Shown: one piece after another, positions 6,132-11,124 of the stretch
How the letters are laid out: each line of letters starts with the position of its first letter
Numbering within the stretch: position 1 is the first letter of the stretch
NCBI GenBank assembly: GCA_002362735.1
Contig: DEUU01000131.1
Span: forward strand, 1 to 11,124
Source: Dehalococcoidia bacterium UBA3254
GTDB taxonomy: Bacteria > Chloroflexota > Dehalococcoidia > Dehalococcoidales > UBA3254
Reading direction: 5' to 3'
DNA length: 11,124 nt
Program-made: the position numbers and the translations under genes
The notes under the pieces: generated by a model
The model's input: the letters and a program-made list of their open reading frames with translations, nothing else
Databases searched by the model: none
Told to the model about the DNA's origin: nothing

Positions 6132-7514
6132 TTACTTGATATGTTTTTCGATTATCTGCACTAGTGACGATCTTAGTCCCTCCAAAGTTAAAGTATATGG
6201 GTCGATCCTGGCGATTTCTTGACTGAGTTCAGGCTCCCCCATGCTTTTTTCTAACCAGACTGCAAAATCATTTGATTCCTGACCAAGGCGCAGCCGTGAT
6301 TCAAATACATGGAAATAAAGGGATGCAGGACTGATCTTACGCAAGGCTTCCACGAATTCCCGTAAATCGTGGGCTACATATGCTGTGGGCAACATTACGC
6401 TGACTGATTTCATAAAATAAAATTCTCTTCCGGTCACAGCCTCTCGCTCGTAGTGATCCCGAGTCACATACTCTTCGATTAACTTCACGAGCTTGTCCCT
6501 GAAAAAGTCCAAACTCTTCAATTCAAAGATGTTCAGGTTAGCCAGTCTTTCAGCCAGCACATCATTATCCAGGGCATCTCTTACCCAACGTGAGAAATCA
6601 TTTGATAATTCGGGTATCAAATACTGATGTTCCTCCAAAAAATGATGTGTATGGTAGTAGATTACAGAATCAGGAACTTTTTTTACCGTTTCCATCAACT
6701 CATAGAGGTTTTTAACCTTCATACCTGTTAATTCCGCCATATGGGTTTGAGTGTTAAAATAAAACGGTTCTTTGGCTTTTTTCAAAGGATGCCCGTAATT
6801 TACCACCTTATGCTTCACTAGAAAACTGTTGGGGATGAGAATGATACTTTCATCCAGCGCCTCGAGGCGAGTATTATTCCAGCTTATCTCAGTTACATAA
6901 CCTTCTTCACCTGTATCTAGCTTGATATAATCACCGATTTTTAGTTCCTGGGTAGCCGCTATCTGAAAACTCGAGAACAGGTTAGGAGCCGCATCTCTGA
7001 AGGCTATGATGCCAATCAGAACGATTACCGCTATCAGCAGCAGGACCGGACTCGTTGGAATTCCCCAGATTGCCAGAACTACCAGCAGAGCGACTATCAG
7101 GATTAAAAATCGAACCACGTTATGCATTATGGTAATAGCCCGCTTCGGTATCTTAAATTTCCTACCATAAAAGATTGTTGCCTGACCTGCAAGATTAAGT
7201 AGCGTGAGAGTGATTGCTGCCACAAACAGAGACCATAGACCATTGCTTATGGGGGTCTTCCAGCTTGAGTGGATATTAGCGACAGCGACAGCTAAATAGA
7301 TGCTCAATATTAAACACAGTAATGACAGAGTGCCTTTCAAAGATGGAATGAGGGTGTTGCCTACCGACCAGTTAATCCTTTTGGACCAGTTCGTCAACCG
7401 GTCAAGGGCTAATTTCCGAAGCCAGAATAGAGCAATTATACTGACAATAAAAACTGCTACAGGGATGGTAATTGCGGTCCAGTTGGCGACGATGTTGTCG
7501 AATATTGCTCGCAT
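6132..7514 (-). CDS. MscS-type channel with tandem C-terminal DUF5752-like domains
   Basis: A mechanosensitive channel of small conductance family protein, 460 residues. Five hydrophobic segments lie at about 14-32, 62-80, 93-113, 134-150 and 155-171. The MscS pore and beta domain follow: AFRDAAPNLFSSFQ (171-184), QELKIGDYIKL, and LIPNSFLVKHKVVNY (226-240). After residue 249 it departs from ordinary MscS proteins. It carries two related segments, about 250-350 and 365-459, each starting FYF and sharing a Y-x-H, SNDFxxW and a terminal LVxxIE helix; they resemble DUF5752. The first is His-rich (H288, H290, H291, H296). The ATG has GAGG at 7521-7524, spaced 6 nt, and overlaps the end of otsB by 58 bp. 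In the inner membrane it should vent solutes on hypo-osmotic shock, which suits an operon that makes trehalose. Confidence 0.88.
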   Translation of the reverse strand: MRAIFDNIVANWTAITIPVAVFIVSIIALFWLRKLALDRLTNWSKRINWSVGNTLIPSLKGTLSLLCLILSIYLAVAVANIHSSWKTPISNGLWSLFVAAITLTLLNLAGQATIFYGRKFKIPKRAITIMHNVVRFLILIVALLVVLAIWGIPTSPVLLLIAVIVLIGIIAFRDAAPNLFSSFQIAATQELKIGDYIKLDTGEEGYVTEISWNNTRLEALDESIILIPNSFLVKHKVVNYGHPLKKAKEPFYFNTQTHMAELTGMKVKNLYELMETVKKVPDSVIYYHTHHFLEEHQYLIPELSNDFSRWVRDALDNDVLAERLANLNIFELKSLDFFRDKLVKLIEEYVTRDHYEREAVTGREFYFMKSVSVMLPTAYVAHDLREFVEALRKISPASLYFHVFESRLRLGQESNDFAVWLEKSMGEPELSQEIARIDPYTLTLEGLRSSLVQIIEKHIK

Positions 7515-8329
7515 AAATGACCTCTTTTCTTAAAATCCAGAAGCCTCCCCAGAAAAATACGGACTTCATCCGGGGATTTCAAAAAATACCGAGCCGAGGA
7601 ACTCTTATATTGTTCGCCCACATGAATTGTGACTCCGTTGCCGTACTTTTCAATCATCTGGAATCCATCTTCATCAGTTATATCATCCCCCACATAAAAT
7701 GGCAACAAACCGCTATTCCATCCCCCTCTTCCATATTTTTTCATCAATAGGCGGATAGCTTTGCCTTTATCCCAGTTCACCTTTGGCCTTACCTCATAGA
7801 CTTTCTTTCCAGAGGTCATCCTAAACATTCCGCGGGAAGCTGGACCACTTATTGCCCGTTCAACTAAATTTTGGACATATTCAGCTTTTTCCTCATCCAC
7901 CTGGCGATAGTGAACACTCAAGGTAATCCCTTTATCTTCCACCAGCACTCCTTTTATGGTTCCTGCAGTCATGAACAATACCTGGCGAATGACCCGGAAA
8001 AAAGGCTTCATTTCATCTACAATAGGGTTGACGAATTTCAACCCCGGGCCTTCGATTTCGAAGCCATGATTTCCGGCATACACTATACCTTTAATATTGA
8101 CTTTTTCTTTTAGGTCCACTAAAGCACGGCCGCTGATGATACCCACAGAAAAATGCCGCTGGGAGGTCAATTCCCGAAGCAGACTACGAGTAGGCTCCGA
8201 TAAATCAGCTAGTTCGGGTTTTTCTACAATCGGTGTCAGGGTACCATCAAAATCGCTCAGGAATAAGACCTGCCTGGCATTTTGAATTTTTTCGATAATT
8301 GTCGGCCAAACTGAAAGAAGATGTTCCAA
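7457..8329 (-). CDS. otsB: Trehalose-6-phosphate phosphatase
   Basis: A HAD-superfamily phosphatase that releases trehalose from trehalose-6-phosphate, 290 residues. The nucleophile motif is SDFDGTL (D26, D28), motif II is in IISGR (S66), GNHG lies at 86-89, the motif III lysine is in NWDKGK (185-190), and the Mg-binding acids are in GDDITDED (D215, D216, D219). The cap region lies between. It starts with TTG, supported by GGAGG at 8336-8340 spaced 6 nt; the Shine-Dalgarno sequence lies in the last codons of otsA, whose TAA ends 2 nt before the TTG. The final 20 or so residues, after the last helix, are low in hydrophobicity and overlap the mscS start, so they look like an added tail. Confidence 0.93.
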   Translation of the reverse strand: MEHLLSVWPTIIEKIQNARQVLFLSDFDGTLTPIVEKPELADLSEPTRSLLRELTSQRHFSVGIISGRALVDLKEKVNIKGIVYAGNHGFEIEGPGLKFVNPIVDEMKPFFRVIRQVLFMTAGTIKGVLVEDKGITLSVHYRQVDEEKAEYVQNLVERAISGPASRGMFRMTSGKKVYEVRPKVNWDKGKAIRLLMKKYGRGGWNSGLLPFYVGDDITDEDGFQMIEKYGNGVTIHVGEQYKSSSARYFLKSPDEVRIFLGRLLDFKKRGHLCEQYSTTSSPTGPQLPSL

Positions 8330-8331
8330 GC

Positions 8332-9807
8332 TTAGCCTCCAAACTCAAATTTCACCAGATCCGAGATAATATCTCCTGCCCATTTGTAAATATTATTTTC
8401 CTGGACTATCTTCCGCATCTTTCGCATGCGCCTTTGTTTTTCATTTTCCGGCATTTCGATCGCTGTTTTAATAGCATCGGCAAAATGGTCTGTCGCAAAA
8501 GGATTTACCAGTAAAGCATCGGTTAACTCTCGCGCCGATCCGGTGAATGGACTCAATATCAGTACTCCGCTTTCATCGAATCGGCTGGCCACATATTCCT
8601 TAGCCACCAGGTTCATTCCGTCATGCAAAGAGCTAACAATACAAAAATCCGCCATCCTCCTTAAAGCCAGAAGAGTCAATTGGGGCAGATTTTCTCGCCA
8701 GAGAATAATCGGTTTCCACCAATCTGCAGCATACTTCCAGTTGATTTTATCCACCAGATTATCAATACTGTTGTTAAGCGTCTTATAAGCTTCTATATGA
8801 GTCCGGCTGGGTACTCCGGCCTGAATAAAGACGACTTTTTTCAGGTATTGGGGATTGTTCTCAAAGAACCGGTCAATCGCCCTGAACCTGTCCGGGATAC
8901 CTTTAGTATAATCAAACCTCTCAATCCCGACACCGATAATCTCATCTCTTAAGCCAATTTTACCCTTGATCCGGTTAATTTCCTGCACTACCGCTTCACT
9001 TTCGGCACCATGAGAGAATTCATCAAAATCTACGCTAATGGGAAATGGCTGAATAACAGTATGATGACCGTTATATGTAACATCGTATCTTTCATTATCA
9101 ATTCTGGCTTCCAGCGCTCGGGCTACAGTATCCATGAAATTATTGCAATGATATCGAATGTGAAAACCCAGCAAATCATTACTCAGCAGTCCTTTTAATA
9201 TCTCATCCTGCCAGGGACAGATGCGAAAAGCCTCAGGATTTGGCCACGGAATATGCCAGAATTGAGCCGTGATTATTTTGTCATTTTGATCTTTGATCAT
9301 TTTCGCTAGAAGGGCCAGCTGGTAGTCCTGAATGAACACAAAAGCCTTTCTATCCCCAACCTCCTCCAGAACGCTGTTGGCGAAAAGTTGATTTACTTTT
9401 TTATATGTATTCCAATCATTTTCCCGGAAAATCGGGCGATTGTAGACGATATGGCATAGAGGCCAGAGGGCTTCGTTGGCGAATCCATAATAGTAACCGT
9501 CCTCCTCTTCTCTGGATAGCCAGACCCTCTTAAGAGAATACATAGGATTTTCTGGCGGAACGTTTACTTTATTCTCAGAGTTTACCACCTCTTTATCCGC
9601 GTCCCCACTACCATGGGCGATCCATGTCCCACCACAGGCCTGCATCACAGGATCAAGCGCCACTGTTAAACCACTGGCAGGTATCATACACTTAATTTCT
9701 GATCCGGAAAACGTATGAATATAAGGCTCGCGGTTGGACACCACGATAAAAAGATAATCTTTTAGCTTATCATGCACCAGGTCAGATAGATTATTCTTAT
9801 CCCACAT
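8332..9807 (-). CDS. otsA: Trehalose-6-phosphate synthase
   Basis: A GT20 GT-B glycosyltransferase that joins NDP-glucose and glucose-6-phosphate to form trehalose-6-phosphate, 491 residues. Key residues line up with E. coli OtsA: R26 in VSNREPY, D161 in FIQDYQL, H185 in FWHIPWP, R297 and K302 in ERFDYTKGIP, and D396 and E404 in LHDGMNLVAKEY. The usual Arg of RDGMN is His here. GGTWIAHGSG (59-68) is the N-terminal sugar-phosphate loop. The WHIPWPNPEAFRICPW version is one I associate with archaeal and deep-branching bacterial enzymes. The ATG has AAGGA at 9815-9819, spaced 7 nt. It is the first gene of the operon and its promoter is about 330 bp upstream. Confidence 0.95.
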   Translation of the reverse strand: MWDKNNLSDLVHDKLKDYLFIVVSNREPYIHTFSGSEIKCMIPASGLTVALDPVMQACGGTWIAHGSGDADKEVVNSENKVNVPPENPMYSLKRVWLSREEEDGYYYGFANEALWPLCHIVYNRPIFRENDWNTYKKVNQLFANSVLEEVGDRKAFVFIQDYQLALLAKMIKDQNDKIITAQFWHIPWPNPEAFRICPWQDEILKGLLSNDLLGFHIRYHCNNFMDTVARALEARIDNERYDVTYNGHHTVIQPFPISVDFDEFSHGAESEAVVQEINRIKGKIGLRDEIIGVGIERFDYTKGIPDRFRAIDRFFENNPQYLKKVVFIQAGVPSRTHIEAYKTLNNSIDNLVDKINWKYAADWWKPIILWRENLPQLTLLALRRMADFCIVSSLHDGMNLVAKEYVASRFDESGVLILSPFTGSARELTDALLVNPFATDHFADAIKTAIEMPENEKQRRMRKMRKIVQENNIYKWAGDIISDLVKFEFGG

Positions 9808-10188
9808 ATTTTAATCCTTGATCCAAGCAAGCCAAGTAAGGATAATGAAATATAGACTGGTTTAAGAAGTGCTGCCGAAAATGATCGAATTCAGGATAGT
9901 TCAAACAGTTCTTCATCTCAAAAACAGAGATGAATGATCAGGGTTAAGCGGGTTACCAGGCTTTACAACATGCTACAGCATAAAACGGACAATTCTTCCA
10001 ATCGACATCACGTTTTATCTTATTAATCTTTATTTTTTCAGATACACTTATTATCATAGCTGATTTTTCCGTGCATCTTATTAATTTAAGTTGCAACCTG
10101 ATAATGTAAACCGTGAGTTAACGATACCGGTGAATACATACTAGAATATTCATAATGCTCTGTCAACAAAAAAATAAATCAAAATCTT
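9808..10188 (-). other. Long leader of the otsA operon
   Basis: A gene-free stretch of about 380 bp between the broken degV gene and otsA. It holds the otsA promoter (10138-10166), then some 320 nt of AT-rich leader. Inside the leader are a hairpin TTCATCTC (9912-9919) / GAGATGAA (9927-9934) with a 7-nt loop, and an inverted repeat ATAAAACG (9980-9987) / CGTTTTAT (10011-10018). There is also an 11-nt direct repeat ATCTTATTAAT at 10017-10027 and 10075-10085. No known riboswitch was recognised, and no good second promoter was seen closer to otsA. Confidence 0.55.
10138..10166 (-). promoter_or_regulatory. otsA: Sigma-70-type promoter of the otsA-otsB-mscS-treT operon
   Basis: Read on the minus strand: a perfect TTGACA (10161-10166), a 17-bp spacer, then TAGTAT (10138-10143), four of six matches to TATAAT. 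A run of seven T just upstream (10168-10174) could act as an UP element. The start would be near 10131. It lies 23 bp after the stop of the broken degV gene, and no terminator is visible between them. Confidence 0.65.
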
Positions 10189-11057
10189 TTAATCATCCAC
10201 ATAATAGGCGATTACCAGTACTCCAGCTCCTGTAGCGTAAGCCATCACGAGAGAAAAATCGGTTAACCAGCTTTCAATACAGTTAAATTCAGATTATATT
10301 TTCTCTTCCAACTTCTCCCCTGATTCCGAAGAATCTGCGTGAGCAATTGCGACGTGAATCTGACGATTTCCCAGAGTCTTTTTCATCTGGTCGAGAATTT
10401 TATCAAGGCCTTTTTCACGATCTCTGGCGACGCCAGCTATGTGAACCGCACTCCCGGAAATTTTAAAAACAGGTTTGATGTTCAATAACGATCCTAACCG
10501 TGCAGGTATTTCAGGAATTCGTCCGGTCCGGTAGACATATCGGATCGTATTCAAAATACCATCTACTTTAACCCGTTCTCTGACTTTTTTTGCAGCTACA
10601 GCCACTTCTGCCAGACTCTTTCCCTCGCTCGCTGCTCGAGCCGCCGCAGTCACCACCAGACCTTCCCCAACCGTCGCTGTTCCTCAGTCTAAAAGCTCTA
10701 TCTGGAAGTCCGGAAATTGTTCTTTGGCTTGTTCCCTGGCCAAATTAGCCACATTGTACAAAGTACTCAGTTTGGTGGATAGAGTGATCACCAGAATTCC
10801 ATCTACTTTAGTGACCTCGTCTTTAAAGACCTCTAAATATTCACCGATAGATGCGAGAGATGAAATAAAATGTTCCGGGTCTTTTTCTAGAATACTGTAA
10901 GCTTCCTGGACTGTCAGGTCCACTCCGTCGCGATATGTTTGACCGTTAAATGAATATTAATCGGTACAACCTTGATGTTATATTGCACCTTCATTTGCCA
11001 AGGAATACTCGCGATGCTATCGGTTATCACGATTACTTTGCGGCGGACAATTTCCAT
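10189..11057 (-). pseudogene. DegV-family protein, broken by one frameshift and two stops
   Basis: The reading frame of a DegV fatty-acid-binding protein can be rebuilt over 289 residues, the normal family length. It starts at the ATG at 11057 (GGAG at 11062-11065) with the DegV opening VIVITDSIAS and NIKVVPINIH. One base is then missing near 10948, in an A/T run (minus-strand CATTTAACGG). The next frame continues with NGQTYRDGVDL, a family hallmark. A TGA at 10684-10686 replaces the residue after LLD, just before GTATVGEG. A TAA at 10294-10296 interrupts the C-terminal part, which resumes as SEFNCIESW and ends with MAYATGAGVLVIAYY at the TAA at 10189. Intact DegV proteins bind fatty acids and help feed them to a fatty acid kinase. 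Three lesions in one gene, with intact genes beside it, favour real decay over sequencing error. Confidence 0.85.
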
Positions 11058-11076
11058 TTGGCTCCCATTTACAATC

Positions 11077-11124
11077 GAAACTTCTATCTCATGAACTTTC
11101 TATTTCATGAACTTGCTATTTCAT
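11077..11124 (-). repeat. Three 16-bp tandem repeats at the window edge
   Basis: On the minus strand three 16-nt units stand head to tail: ATGAAATAGCAAGTTC (11109-11124), ATGAAATAGAAAGTTC (11093-11108) and ATGAGATAGAAGTTTC (11077-11092). The first two differ at one position; the third has three changes from the second. The unit is not a multiple of three, so it is not a coding repeat. It lies 20 bp upstream of the degV start and may continue outside the window. Confidence 0.75.

Noticed and set aside
8426..8788. 120-codon open frame on the plus strand, antisense to otsA
   Set aside because: It lies wholly within a well-supported GT20 gene, shows no family motif, and its residues read like a shadow of the opposite frame.
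10684..10686. In-frame TGA in degV as a selenocysteine codon
   Set aside because: The residue replaced is near a conserved Ser/Thr position, so the idea was tempting, but the same gene also has a frameshift and a TAA, which selenocysteine cannot explain. I saw no clear SECIS-like hairpin directly after the TGA.
11077..11124. CRISPR array
   Set aside because: The 16-bp units are directly adjacent with no spacers, and no cas gene is present.

Overview
The window looks like a bacterial chromosome segment. It has Shine-Dalgarno-led genes, sigma-70-like promoters (for example TTGACA-17 bp-TAGTAT), ATG, GTG and TTG starts, and tightly packed operons. A SPL-type radical SAM protein, a zinc-ribbon protein and a TreT-type trehalose synthase would fit an anaerobic or deep-branching lineage, but nothing here fixes the phylum. 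No rRNA, tRNA, CRISPR array, insertion sequence or phage gene was recognised.

Left part (1-2455), all on the minus strand: a cupin gene whose stop overlaps the start of a SPL-family radical SAM gene (ATGA), then about 430 bp without a convincing gene, then a small zinc-ribbon protein and a gamma-carbonic-anhydrase-like hexapeptide-repeat protein that keeps its three metal histidines but has lost two conserved active-site residues.

Centre (about 2490-10170): an apparent osmotic-adaptation locus. On the plus strand a two-gene K+ uptake system (trkH-trkA, Ktr-like) is driven by a strong promoter with a perfect 12-bp palindrome in its core. Convergent to it is a minus-strand operon otsA-otsB-mscS-treT. 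OtsA and OtsB make trehalose through trehalose-6-phosphate. TreT can make or break trehalose directly from an NDP-glucose and glucose. Between them sits an MscS-type channel whose C-terminus carries two copies of a soluble domain resembling DUF5752. Together the genes cover K+ accumulation, compatible-solute synthesis and emergency solute release.

Right part (10189-11124): a DegV-family gene on the minus strand broken by one frameshift and two in-frame stops, so most likely a pseudogene. Upstream of it, at the window edge, is a 3 x 16-bp tandem repeat.

Two genes in the osmotic locus have conserved N-termini that extend beyond any ATG, GTG or TTG. trkH appears to start at an ATA with a well-placed Shine-Dalgarno sequence. 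treT continues upstream of its only canonical start into the end of mscS.
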